A stretch of 64,000 bases of DNA, taken from Seminavis robusta (taxonomy: Eukaryota; Bacillariophyta; Bacillariophyceae; Naviculales; Naviculaceae). Each line of letters starts with the position of its first letter. The first letter of the stretch is position 1. Below the pieces are notes generated by a model. The model saw nothing but the letters and a program-made list of their open reading frames with translations. It made no database searches and was not told the origin of the DNA. The stretch covers positions 1 through 64,000 of the forward strand of contig CAICTM010000259.1 in the NCBI GenBank assembly GCA_903772945.1, given 5' to 3'. The position numbers and the translations under genes were made by a program. Shown here one piece after another: positions 12,101-21,479 of the stretch.

Positions 12101-13937
12101 GCCAGGAATCTCCGCCTGTGTTGCGATGGATGCTGTAACAACCATTACCATAATCATGAGTTCCAATCTGCCGCACCATGAGAATGAGAGAGTNNNNNNN
12201 NNNNNNNNNGGGTGGGTGATGATGCACAGAAAAAGGACCGAGAGCCATGTATATACACATGCATTGTCAAGGCATGATGGATGGATGGATCGAACTTACC
12301 GCCCAGATGGTGCCATCTTCAGCGGCGCCAACGTCCCTGATGGTGGTGCTTCCAAATTTGTACCAATTGGGACGACATACAACAAAGTTGCCCCACCCAT
12401 GGCCGCGGTTTTGTCCAGTAATCTCTGGAGCAGCACCGCCATGTTTGTAGCACGGCGGAAATCGGCCACCGCTTCCAACGTTGACCCACTGATTCAGGCG
12501 ATCGGAAATGGGAGCCCACTGATCCCCACGTTGTAAAGAGAAAAGTGGCCTCCGGTTCGTCGTCCCATCTGGAGGGCAAATTTCCTTTATCGAAGCGAGT
12601 GATCCACCTTGAGCCTTGCAAAAGTTTTGGGCGGCAGTCCAACCAATGGGGAGTCGAGTGGTGTCTCTTGGTCCATACATGCGAGTGTTTCCAACCAACC
12701 AGTCGGTGGTTTTATCCAATCTTCGGCCATGACGTCGGACAGTGACGGCATCGGTGTCTTCTTGTTCGTCATCAGTGTCTTCTTCGGCATCATCTTCTTG
12801 GTAATAATAGTCGTAGTAATAGTCTTCTTCTTCAATGCCATATTCTGTGGCATTATCTGAGTCGAATTGCTTGTCCGTGGACGCCCTGAGCTTCATGGCT
12901 TCCAATGTGGAATCAACGTCCGTCGTGTTGCTGAGATCGTAGATGTACAAGCCTTCTTCATCTTCGTTGTCTTGTTCTTGTTCTGGGTGGTTGGAAGTGG
13001 ACTCGTTGTCCGAGTCAGTGTCGGTGTCGGGGTTCGTGTCGGTGTCCGACTCAGCGTTCGTCTCCGTGTCGGTGTTCGTCTCGTTGTTCGTCTCCGTGGC
13101 AGCGTGGGTGTCCGATTCAGTGTCAATGTCCGATTCAGTGTCAGCTTCGGTGCCAGCGTCGTCGCCATCACGGGGGATCTTGGCGTCAGTCTCCTCTTTG
13201 GAATCCATTGTGGGAACAGAAAATGAATCGGTGCTGCCCATTGTGATGATTTCGTTGGGATTCATGGAGTTGGGTGGCATTTTGTGGTTGGTGGTGGTGG
13301 AACCAATGTACGGCACGGGTACCGTCGTCTCTGATGATGATTCCTTGGCACTTTGATCCTTGATATTGGAGTTTGTCATGTTCCGATGCTGGATTTGATC
13401 TTGTTTGGTTGTGCTGGACGTCTCATCGTCTTGGTCGAGGTCGTCGAGGTCAAGGTCGTTGACTTGCAACTGCAAATCCAGGTTAATGTCTTTCTTAATA
13501 CCAAGGGTCAGAGTAGGGTCAGCCTTGGGGTCCGTCGCGGTAGCGGCAGCCCAGGCAGAGTCAAAAACATCCTTGTCCGTGTCTTCCTCGAGATCTTGTT
13601 GATCACTGAAAGGAACATTGGCAGTTTCAAACTCCTCTTCAAGTTCGTCATAAAGCTCATCTTGGTCTTGGCCTTCTTCATAATAGTTCGGGACATGGAG
13701 ATCGGACTCCGAATCATAGATGGCGTCAGCGTCCGAGTCTGGATCCCAGATGGCGTCTTGGGGTGCCTCAACAATCACGGCTTTGTGATCAGTAGTAGTA
13801 CCGGTACCGGTAGTAGTACCAGTAGTGGTACCAGTAGAATCATTGGGTACAGCAATGTCATCGTCTGCCTTTGTAAGATCCACAAAGAGGGAGAGTCCGA
13901 GCAGAAGGATGAGGGAGACGCAAGTCTTCGCCTTCAT
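109..13937 (-). CDS. Giant secreted protein with seven tectonin-type beta-propellers and Cys modules (about 4,163 aa, 14 exons)
   Basis: I read 14 exons: 13937-12300, 12167-10449, 10366-9277, 9179-8749, 8612-8490, 8409-7882, 7748-7533, 7442-7320, 7235-5136, 5049-4229, 4112-3356, 3265-2237, 2118-823, 729-109. Every junction is GT..AG on the minus strand and all phases agree, giving 12,492 nt and 4,163 residues ending in a TAG. The ATG opens a signal peptide (residues 1-24, MKAKTCVSLILLLGLSLFVD), followed by an Asp/Glu/Thr/Ser-rich region to about 398, a basic RRHGRRL site, then alternating Cys modules and propellers. Each propeller has six blades, with motifs such as RDVGAAEDGTIWA, ISVGS, DISITKDGTIWMT and DGTIWTTGV. 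Tectonin and tachylectin-1 propellers also have six such repeats and bind glycans or lipopolysaccharide. A role in extracellular recognition or adhesion is inference. There is no TM segment or GPI-type tail. A unique C-terminal domain (exon 14) ends in a Ser/Thr/Pro-rich tail with NxT/S sites. Confidence 0.85.
9290..9670 (-). repeat. PT/PSxxPS linker in exon 3 of the propeller protein
   Basis: After propeller 2 the protein runs through about 120 residues of PTPxPTP and then P-S-x-x-P-S tetrads, ending shortly before the exon 3 donor. PSxxPS tracts are a frequent stalk or wall-anchoring element in diatom secreted proteins. This is the only such tract in the propeller gene, and it divides the protein into a two-propeller and a five-propeller part. 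Confidence 0.75.
12194..12209. other. Assembly gap (16 N) inside intron 1 of the propeller gene
   Basis: A run of 16 undetermined bases lies between donor 12299 and acceptor 12168. It sits wholly in the intron, so it does not disturb the predicted protein. The true intron length is unknown. Confidence 0.95.
12743..13865 (-). other. Acidic low-complexity N-terminal region with possible propeptide cleavage site
   Basis: Residues about 25-398 of the propeller protein are dominated by Asp, Glu, Thr, Ser and Asn, including a run of short TDTD/TESD-type repeats between about 13,020 and 13,150. The region ends in the basic stretch RRHGRRL, just before the first Cys module. R-x-L sites after the leader are known to be processed in diatom silaffin and cingulin precursors, and R-x-x-R also fits a proprotein convertase. 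Cleavage here is inferred, not shown. Confidence 0.55.
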
Positions 13938-14644
13938 CTTGAAGATTTCTTTTGTTCTCTTCTTGTTCTGGTTATTCTTGTCTGTTTTGTTTTGGATCCT
14001 GGAGATCTCGACTCTCGACCAACGGAACCGGAACAGCAACAAGGAAACGGCAACAGCGCAACAGCAACGGCAGGCAATGGCAGGCAAAGCAAGAGCGACA
14101 GTCAACAACAACCCAGGCTCGAGGCTACGGTATGGTATGGTGTTGCATATATTATTATCTTTGTTGATTGAAAGGTTTGCTGAACGCAACGCAACAACAA
14201 CAACAAAGGAGTGTGTGTGAACTCTCCCAGCGGGATATCCTGCCGAATCGCAAGGTCATCCATTGACAAGGTTGCATGAACGCGATCTTTCGAGTGGATG
14301 CAAGGATATCGGTCTAACGCTAACCCTTTAGAAACGGAACTAAGTCTTCTTTCAATGGTACCGGTACTGGTAACGTTTACTGAATGGTTAGCTTCGACCA
14401 CACAGAGAAGGGTACAGTACTTTAAACGAGAAGGTTTACTCCAATCTTGTGTACTGGTAAATTTACCATTCGATTCTAATTGTTTCAATAAGGAGGCTTA
14501 TTTTTAATATTTTTAAAAAGCCCCATTCGGCAAGAGACATGATCTTGGAAAATTGGAGGAGACGTCTCCTTAGAAGAAATAAAAGACATGTCTCCTTTTT
14601 ATTTCAGACCTTGACTTCTAAGCTGGTTACGTTTAGTGTGTTTC

Positions 14645-14672
14645 TAAAGGAGATGTGCGCACATCTCCTTTA
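14645..14672. repeat. Perfect 28-bp palindrome
   Basis: The two 14-base arms mirror each other exactly around a GC/GC centre at 14658/14659. The core is AAAGGAGATGTGC plus its complement. Two shorter palindromes with a related GGAGA-YGT-CTCC core lie about 90 bp and 60 bp to the left. They could form a cruciform or bind a dimeric factor; nothing shows a function. Confidence 0.7.
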
Positions 14673-15139
14673 CCTACTTGTGAACAAGGAGTTAAGAGAC
14701 GGTCCAACTATAATGAGGTGAATTTGCGTTCCAAAGAGCTGGTACTAGTACTTTGAAAAAAGACATGGCAGAGACAGAGAATGGCCCAACGGAGAATCCA
14801 AGATCCAAAGCCCAATTGAACCATCGAATCGAATCGAATACTGGTGCCTGGTACCGGTAGGGACCCAGAATTCAGAGAATCTTCATTCATTCTACGTACA
14901 ATCCGTGATTTCGTTGGAGAGGCGCGCGCCCTGCGTGGAAATTCAAAAGGACGGTGCTTCCTTGCGATTAAAAGGGCCGAAATCGTGGTTTACAGAAATT
15001 CTAATTTTTGAGTGTTCAATTTTGTATTTTGTGTTCCTCTTGATCTAGCTAGTGCTGGTACACGTAGCAATTTACAATAGAAGATTTGTTTCAAATATAT
15101 ACTGTATTATATTGGTTTCGATTTATCATTTTCTAAAGT

Positions 15140-15884
15140 TAAGCCAGCGGAGCTGTGTAACCTCGGCAGAAAGGTTTCTCTGTAGAAGCAGATACCCCTA
15201 TTAGCTAGCAGATAGAGTAGACCGACCTTTCCGCGGATTATTCTCTTAAGAGGTGGATCTCGAATATTGTACTTCTAAGTAGCTGAATCGAAAGGGCACA
15301 TGTTGTTGAGTATCCCATTAAATTCCCAAGATCAGAGCGTACTTATTGGTGGAGTTATGGTTGATTGAAAAAATCCTCACTTTTGTGACGAATTCTTTTT
15401 CTCTGCAGTTTAAGACTTTACAGTACTTAACTGTGTAGGATCCTACATAAGAGAGTCCTGTAAGATCCTACAGAACACTTAGGAAGCACCTCAATTGCTC
15501 TGGTACTGAAGCTACGTAGGATCCTACGCAAGAACCTCTATTAATTACATGGTCTTAATCTTCACCCGGTCTTAAAATGACTTTCACTCTACCTGTAGTG
15601 CTTAGCTAGTGCTTAACTTGTGCTTAGCTAGCTAGAAGCAAATTCCCCCTAGCTAGAAGCAGATTCCCATAGCAAGCTAGAAGCAAACACCCCTAGCTAG
15701 CTAGAATACTAGTTATATAGATTTCGCTGGCTTTAGAGTTTTTTCCCTGGTAGAAGCAGATCCCCCTACTAGGATGGATGTAAATAGCTTTAGCTGGTTT
15801 GCACCATCCTAGCTAGGATACTTATTTAGTTTTTGCTGACTTATTTGTATTCTAACCCTACCCCTATACCTGCAGGGACCACCC
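15140..15884. repeat. Mosaic dispersed repeat, copy 1 (blocks A, B, C)
   Basis: There are three blocks in order: A 15140-15212, B 15219-15591 and C 15592-15884. Block B recurs almost unchanged and in the same orientation at 49648-50019. Blocks A and C recur reverse-complemented at 49203-49274 and 48473-48720. B contains palindromic TAGGATCCTA motifs. No open frame or terminal structure identifies a transposon family. Confidence 0.75.
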
Positions 15885-16242
15885 TACACATCTATTCAAA
15901 ATCAAGGATTCGTCTTTTAAGGTCTGTCCGTCGTAGGCTCCCATTCGATTCATTGGAATGAATCTCATTCAACTCACCACCACTCAAAAAAAGACGTCAC
16001 ATGCCAACAAACTCACTCTGAACACCACTTTGTTACCATGACAAGAGCATTGACACATGTACTTTGTTGTTATAATAGAGCAGAGGTGCCCAGCACCACT
16101 CTCTGTTAGTGTAAGAATCGAAAAAGAGGCGACAGTCAACAGAAGCCGTCTTTAGATGGTTCCTACTCGGAGCAACAACTGCCGTCCTTCCGATGCTCCT
16201 TCCTCTACCAACAACAACAACTACTACTACTACTCCCTTGAT

Positions 16243-16475
16243 TGCTGCGCTATTTTGCCTTGAAGTCAGTGCCTACTTCGGTAGGGGCAAGGCTCTTGGC
16301 AACAACAGCTAGCATTATGGTGAAGTACAATACAGTGTGTTTTTGTCCTCCCATTATCAACTCCTTGACCCAATACCACTACCGACCGACTACCACTACT
16401 GCTGCGCTATTTTGCCTTGAAGTCAGTGCCTACTTCGGTAGGGGCAAGACTCTTGGCAACAACAGCCAGCATTAT
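16243..16475. repeat. 76-bp direct duplication, spacing 157 bp
   Basis: The stretch 16243-16318 is repeated at 16400-16475 with only two or three differences. It begins TGCTGCGCTATTTTGCC and ends AGCATTAT. The DNA between is unrelated. It looks like a local tandem duplication; short open frames across it are not supported as genes. Confidence 0.75.
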
Positions 16476-16905
16476 CCTACCGACGCTACCGACGCCACTA
16501 CCGACCGACTACCACCACCAACCAACCACAACCAAACTGACAGCTGTGTTTGACGCCGCCTTCGGGCTCTGCCGGAGGCTATGTCATTTTTTTCTCCTGT
16601 CGCATCGATCCAATCCACCGTCTTCAGTTTAATGGTTAACGGTTAACGAGTAGTTGCTGGTTTTTCATTATTGTTGCAGTGGCGGTGGCCGATGTTCTGA
16701 TGTTGTTGTGTATCTGCTACGGTAGTACGTTTAGTGGTAGAAGTTCGGTCGATCTTCTATCGCGAGCTCAAATTTGGGCAACAATTCAAATCATTTCAAT
16801 TTTTTAATGACGACTCCACTCGGATTTTGTCTGTGAAGAATGGAGCTTTGTGATGCGCTCCTGTCACACCTGTCACACTACTCATCGTGTACAATATTTT
16901 GCATT

Positions 16906-17432
16906 ATGCCCTATGATTTCAAGACGAGTGAGGGGGGATCTTCTCAGCCTCTTGTCGTAGACCAACCCTCAACAATTTGCGTCCATTGGACGATCTTTCC
17001 GAGTACTTGACCAGGATCTCCAAGTGCATTGCCCATGCAACTCGAAAGGAGAGCAATGAATTTCTTGTTTGGTACTTTGACAACAGCAAGATGCTTGCCC
17101 CAGAACAGGCTTTGGAGCTTCACACATTCCTTTGCAATCTCAAGAATGTAGAGACAACCTACGTCTCAATGGATCGGCGCTGCCTGATTATCAAGACTAC
17201 CCACAGCGAACAGCTTACAGTTATTCTGGCATGCAAGTACTCGAGGTTTCATGTTGAAACCACCCCTCAGAGAGTGGGGATGACAGCTGTTCTTGCTGAA
17301 ATGACATCCCTCCCTTCGTTTCGTCAGACCGATGAGGCTGAAAGCAACTCGGACGCACCTTCTGTTATCGATCTAATATCTCCGACTCACAGTGTAGCAA
17401 ACTCAGAGTTCACATTGGAAACGATGGAGTGA
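16906..17432 (+). pseudogene. Unrecognised coding-like stretch in two frames
   Basis: An open frame from about 16,932 to the stop at 17,430-17,432 encodes about 150 plausible protein-like residues (DDLSEYLTRISKC, then EFLVWYFDNSKM, ending TLETME) but has no ATG near its start. An ATG at 16906 opens a different frame (MPYDFKTSEGG) that stops near 17,008. The two would need a frame change to join. I recognise no family. It may be a decayed gene, a 3' exon of a gene whose upstream exon I missed, or a chance ORF. Confidence 0.3.
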
Positions 17433-17806
17433 AAAACAACAGGCACCTGGCAGAAAACTCAATGAGTTGCCTATCTTTTGTCGACTCATCAGCTCAAAAG
17501 CTATTGACAGTCACTTGTTCCAGTAGTCTCTTGAACCATTTTATAGCCATACTCTTATTAAGCAGATTAAGCAGCCCGCATGAGATTCTAGAGCAACGAT
17601 TGCAGTCCAAACTCGTATTTTTCCATGCTACTTTTAGAATTGGAAACTGTAGACTTGCAGTGTTGTAGTCTCCCATACAAAATGCCTACTATGTATAGTT
17701 GCTTGAGAAACTAGAAAACAACAATTATAGATTTGCCATTTCTCCATGGAGATCAATTGTTCGGACGCATATCTCGATTCGTAAAGGAAGATCGTACAGT
17801 CCGAGT

Positions 17807-19638
17807 CTAGTTTGTGACATACTCAGACTTGACTTTGAACACAGTGCCAATACCATCATCGCTGCCAAACGTCTTTCTCCAAGGGGCTGGAATGCGCCCA
17901 CAAACGAGATAATTGTAATAGTCAAGCCACTCTTGCTTGACAATGGCTTGGTTTGTGTCAACATGAATGAGACCATCAGGCAGCACATTGTCCTGGCAGT
18001 GAGGAGGATTGTAGATTGGTGCCGTGTCATGTCGTCGTGAAAGATGAGTAACGTTGTATTTGTCGGAATTCCGCAGGTTGCGAGCTCCCGTCTTCCGGCC
18101 ATCTTGCAGAGCAGTTCGTGTGGCCTGGTACTCGCTGTTCAGGTCAAGCGAAAAGCGCTGCACTGTCTTTTGAACCTTGCCTTCTGCTGCAATCATACTT
18201 CTCAAATGGGTGCTAATGGTTTGAGCTCTTGGGTGGGTTGCTTCAAAGCTCTCCTCATTCACAAGTCCAATAGTTCCATGCTCTTCGGCAAAGACAGTCA
18301 AGTGAGCAATTAAAGTATGCAGCTTGTTGAAAAGAGAATCCTTGCCTGGAATCATTGACACCCATTCTTCACCATATGCAACGGCGCTTTGCTTCAGATC
18401 ATTAATCTCATCCATTGACAGCTTCGATTGTCGCTTCAGAATCGATGAAATCTTGAGGAGCAGCTTCGCAAGACGGCGCCAAAGTACCGTTACAGCCTCC
18501 ATTCTTCCTGGAGATGGATCTCGTCTCGGTGTGCGTAGGCTTGTTCAATACGATTGGCAACAGCCTCATGCTTTGAAAGAACTTTGATGACGTTGGCGTT
18601 TGTCAGCTCCCAAGCCTGAGTGCTCTACATTGAACCGCACTCCTCCATCAACACAATAAGATTGATACAGCAAGTACGTTGCCTCACCGATAGGCTTCGA
18701 TCCAGGGTCCTTGATGAATTTGTTGCCGTTGGAGGAGAGCTCTGTACCAGCCTTTAGCACGGCTGCCCAAGCAGCCATGCCAGACTGGATGGCATGTTGT
18801 TCTCGCTCCGCCAACAAATTCGAGGCTCTCTCCACCTGAGAGGGTACATTTGGCCACTTTGTTGCTGACTGGAGCTGCTTGTAGATGGCTCGATCCCGTT
18901 GGTGCATTTCCTTGAGCTTGTCTTTGATTACTGTTGTGTTGCTTGCGTCCTTCACAGCAGCTTTCATGTCACGAAACCAAGCTGATTTGTGATCGATCTG
19001 AGCAAGGAGACTGAACGTCCTCCTTGTCAAATGGGTCATCATTCCTTGACAAACATGCATCGATCCAGCAGTGTTCTGTAGTGGTGGTGTTAGTAGGAGG
19101 GGACGATGAACGACGCTCTTGGCTTTCGCTTTGATCTCCATCGATGCTGCCTGGGAATCCCCAGCAACTCTCAAGGCTCTTGCACCAGCAACTTCGATGA
19201 ATCGCTCGTAGAGTTTGTTGTTGTTATTGTCGCCAACACGGAGAGTAGGAGCGACACCGTGTAGGCATTGATTGAATTGATCACTGGAGGCAATACAGAT
19301 GTGTCGGAGACTAGTTTCTGCAACATTTGACCTGGATCCCGTGCAGATATCTCATTCTCGAAGCTGAGACACGCAAGTGGTTCCGTCTGTGTCGCAACAG
19401 ATCTGGTTGGTACCCTGTCAGTCTGCGATGATACAGACAGGACAGGAGCTTTTTTGGAGGGGGATTTGAAGAGGATTCCTTTTCTAAAGTTTGGGGTTGT
19501 ATATGAAAGAAGCCCTCTTTTTGGAGGTGGTGAGGGAAATGCAGGGGAAAACTCTGGATCATTGGTTTGATCCGTCAAAGGAAGCAGCTTATTAGGCGTC
19601 CCTGCCTTGTCATTCTTCTTTGCTCGGCGCTTGGACAT
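17807..19638 (-). pseudogene. Decayed or frame-split gene of unknown family
   Basis: Three protein-like open frames lie head to tail on the minus strand: 19638-19171 (MSKRRAKKNDKAG, Lys/Ser/Pro-rich, with SVSSQTD and SVATQTEP), about 19,350-18,566 (alpha-helical, containing NNNNKLYERFIEVAGARALR), and 18502-17807 (WRRLAKLLLKISSILKRQ, then a conserved-looking FAEEHGTIGLVNEESFEATH). Coding character continues across each frame boundary, as if one protein of about 600 residues had been split. The last motif vaguely recalls transposon-encoded ORFs of other eukaryotes (E-G-G/S-x-H), but I cannot assign a family. No terminal repeats were found. Sequencing error is the alternative to decay. Confidence 0.4.
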
Positions 19639-20172
19639 GGTGAGCGTGTAACAACAAATGTGAATACATGCATCTTCCTCAGTTCCTCAGTTCTTGTCAG
19701 CCCTTCACTTGAAAGCGGCGGCAACAGATCCGATGATGCCCGGCGGAAACTCCACATAAAACATCAAAAATAGAGTTCATGCCAGAAGATGGCGCCATGG
19801 CCGAAACTCAACCACACTCCTCACTCACTCCGGAATCCACATCCTAACAACTAAGTCGCAAACAAGTAGCGGCAGTGCCAAATGAAGATCATCTTGTCTA
19901 TAGCGAAAGGATGGGTTACTATGCTAAGATTCGTTGAATGAGGGTGGAAATAAGATAGATGATCAATTGTCAAAACTCATTATCCTGCACCTTAATGAGC
20001 GAATTTGCGGGAAAAGACCCTTCCAATGTGGTGTAGCGACGGCCAGACCTTAAAATAAGCCTGAACGGATGTGCCTAGCAGGAAAAACAATTAAAGGGGT
20101 TGAGGGCTCTGGCAGCAAGACTGCCAAGGTTTGTATAGTAAAGGTTCGAATTGGACTCGAATCTTTCTCTTT

Positions 20173-20248
20173 TATCGCAATCCTTGAATGCAGGATCTCT
20201 GTTCACTCTGAAGCTTTTTTAATATCGCATTCCTTGAATGCAGGATCT
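20173..20248. repeat. 26-bp direct repeat
   Basis: A 26-bp stretch beginning TATCGCA and containing CCTTGAATGCAGGATCT occurs at 20173-20198 and again at 20223-20248 with one mismatch; both are followed by GAAGCTTTT. Just upstream, 20076-20131 matches, reverse-complemented, the mosaic-repeat edge at 48414-48470. Confidence 0.6.
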
Positions 20249-20599
20249 TTGAAGCTTTTAATTCGTACGGTGCGGTGCGCTGTGGTGCGGTGCGCAGGTA
20301 CAAAAATCGTCAACGAAAATTCTCTGCAAAATACTAAATGAATGTCCACTGATATTTCTGAAGTAATACTAAAAGTGTTCAGGGGAAGGGTTCAGGAGAA
20401 GTGTTCGGGAGCAGTGTTTGAGAGAAGTGAAACCAAATTTGCAGAGGAATGCAATTCTCAGCTTGCCTATTGATTCGCACGGTGCGGTCTTCGCTCCCGT
20501 TGGAACAGTGGGTTGTTGTAGATTGTAGATGTGTGTGTGCTTGTCGGTTGGTCATCCGCCGACACAGTATAGTTGCCAATGGCTGGAGCTTCCTTGCTC

Positions 20600-21330
20600 G
20601 TCTCCTTGCGATTCATTTGCATGTACCGGTATTGCGGCACTCAGTCGACTGGAAGCACAAAAACCTTACGAAGCCCTGGTTGCTTGTGATGGGCCCGACG
20701 CGTACAAGCTGTTTGCACGGATCACTGAACTCAACCATTTTCCCGGGGGGGGGGGCAACACAGGATGTTGAGCTTCCCACCACAACTGTCTTGACGGAAA
20801 CGCCTCATCTAAGGGACATCCTGTCGACTCACGTTTTGGCTCCTCGCGTACCGGAGATACTAGGAATAAGCAAGCCACCGCTCGTATTAGATACGTCTCT
20901 GGCTCCAAGCCACATCATGGTCTTACGGGCCAAGTCGAGCTTATCAAGGCGGAATCTTGGGATGGTTTACAGAGGGGACTTCGCCTACATTCCTGATACA
21001 GGTCCATTCGTCCATTCAATCTTGCCTTCAATGCGACCTCGAATCGGTCTGCCTTTGCTTACCCGCGCTATTACCGTAACAAGAGGTTGAAGTTGGCCCC
21101 GGCTGGTTCCTGTGGCGACGACTCCACTCGGAAGAGTGGCAGGCATCTCGCAATGATCTCGTTGTCGTCAAAACATATGCGACGTCAAGACACTCGAACG
21201 TGTTTGCAGCATTGGATTTCAGATGGCGACGATTCTGTGTCCACAGCATTGCTGTCGCCCGTCTTGGGTCCGACGAGTGAGCGCAACACATCTCGATTGT
21301 CAGACCCCATGCATTCGTTGGACAAAGAGC
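20600..21330 (+). pseudogene. Possible decayed coding region, unknown
   Basis: Protein-like runs occur on the plus strand in shifting frames, for example PYEALVACDGPDAYKLFARI near 20.67 kb, ARIRYVSGSKPHHGLTGQVE near 20.9 kb and FAYPRYYRNKRLKLAP near 21.07 kb. No frame is long, there is no credible start, and an 11-base G run sits at 20745-20755. I cannot identify a family. It may equally be compositional chance. Confidence 0.25.
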
Positions 21331-21479
21331 GTTACGTAATATGCCTACCGTATTCTGTTTTTGCTGGATTTGTCGTTTTGACGGTTGACACTGGCGCCTC
21401 CGATCCTTCCTTCCAAGACACAGCAAGCCTTCTTTGGGGATCCCCCGTCGGCTTCAGATTGGCTACTGTTGGTTGAAAC

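Larger units (their letters stand above)
1470..12345 (-). repeat. Seven intragenic six-bladed propeller units
   Basis: Approximate limits on the minus strand are 12345-11523, 10495-9697, 8800-7885, 7575-6690, 5180-4375, 3400-2610 and 2280-1470. Each unit starts with a blade ending DGTIWA or DGTIWV, continues IG(T)HDY or ISNY, then has GGCSH.ISVGS, PPARDISITKDGTIWMTEL, a Gly-rich FGGGGDRI blade, an AADGTIWTTGV blade, and closes with the pattern LWxYE. All seven first blades are cut by a phase 0 intron at the same point, between the W-A/V and the following Ile. Units 3 and 4 also share a second intron after the ISVGS blade. Confidence 0.8.
832..12685 (-). repeat. Interspersed four-cysteine modules (C-type-lectin/Link-like start)
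   Basis: Modules of about 105-125 residues sit between the propellers. The consensus is FGP-x-TS-x(4)-YDQAxxFC, KGGSLASSADICP, GDQWTPVxDYxNAWVQVG, then TCSxHRDT, Trp-rich DWGLDG, and YIVC. There is one in exon 1, three in exon 2, one in exon 4, one half in exon 7, several in exon 9, and more in exons 10-13. The first half (A-x-x-F-C-x(3)-GG-x-LAS) resembles the opening of C-type lectin or Link domains, but the rest does not match a fold I can name. Four Cys per module suggests two disulfides. Some copies consist of the N-terminal half only. Confidence 0.6.
13938..16905. other. Intergenic, repeat-rich, no gene recognised
   Basis: This is the upstream side of the propeller gene and holds no convincing coding sequence. 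It contains a cluster of perfect palindromes (about 14,555-14,672), an A+T-rich stretch near 15,000-15,120, part of a mosaic dispersed repeat (15,140-15,884), CTAG/GCTAG runs, and a 76-bp direct duplication near 16.24-16.48 kb. The promoter of the propeller gene should lie just right of 13,937, but I see no element I would name. Confidence 0.6.

Noticed and set aside
109-13937. Reading the minus-strand block as seven or more separate genes
   Set aside because: Only the rightmost exon has a start with a signal peptide, all splice phases agree, and every propeller is completed across an intron.
13353-14171. Open frame of 272 codons on the plus strand over exon 1 of the propeller gene
   Set aside because: It is antisense to a compositionally biased acidic region; the minus strand has the signal peptide and consistent splicing.
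20130-20170. tRNA-like GGTTCGAAT box
   Set aside because: No matching A box, acceptor stem or cloverleaf could be drawn around it.
21087-21476. A DTGAS string resembling an aspartic protease active site (possible LTR-element fossil)
   Set aside because: It stands alone in a short frame without RT, integrase or flanking terminal repeats; chance is more likely.
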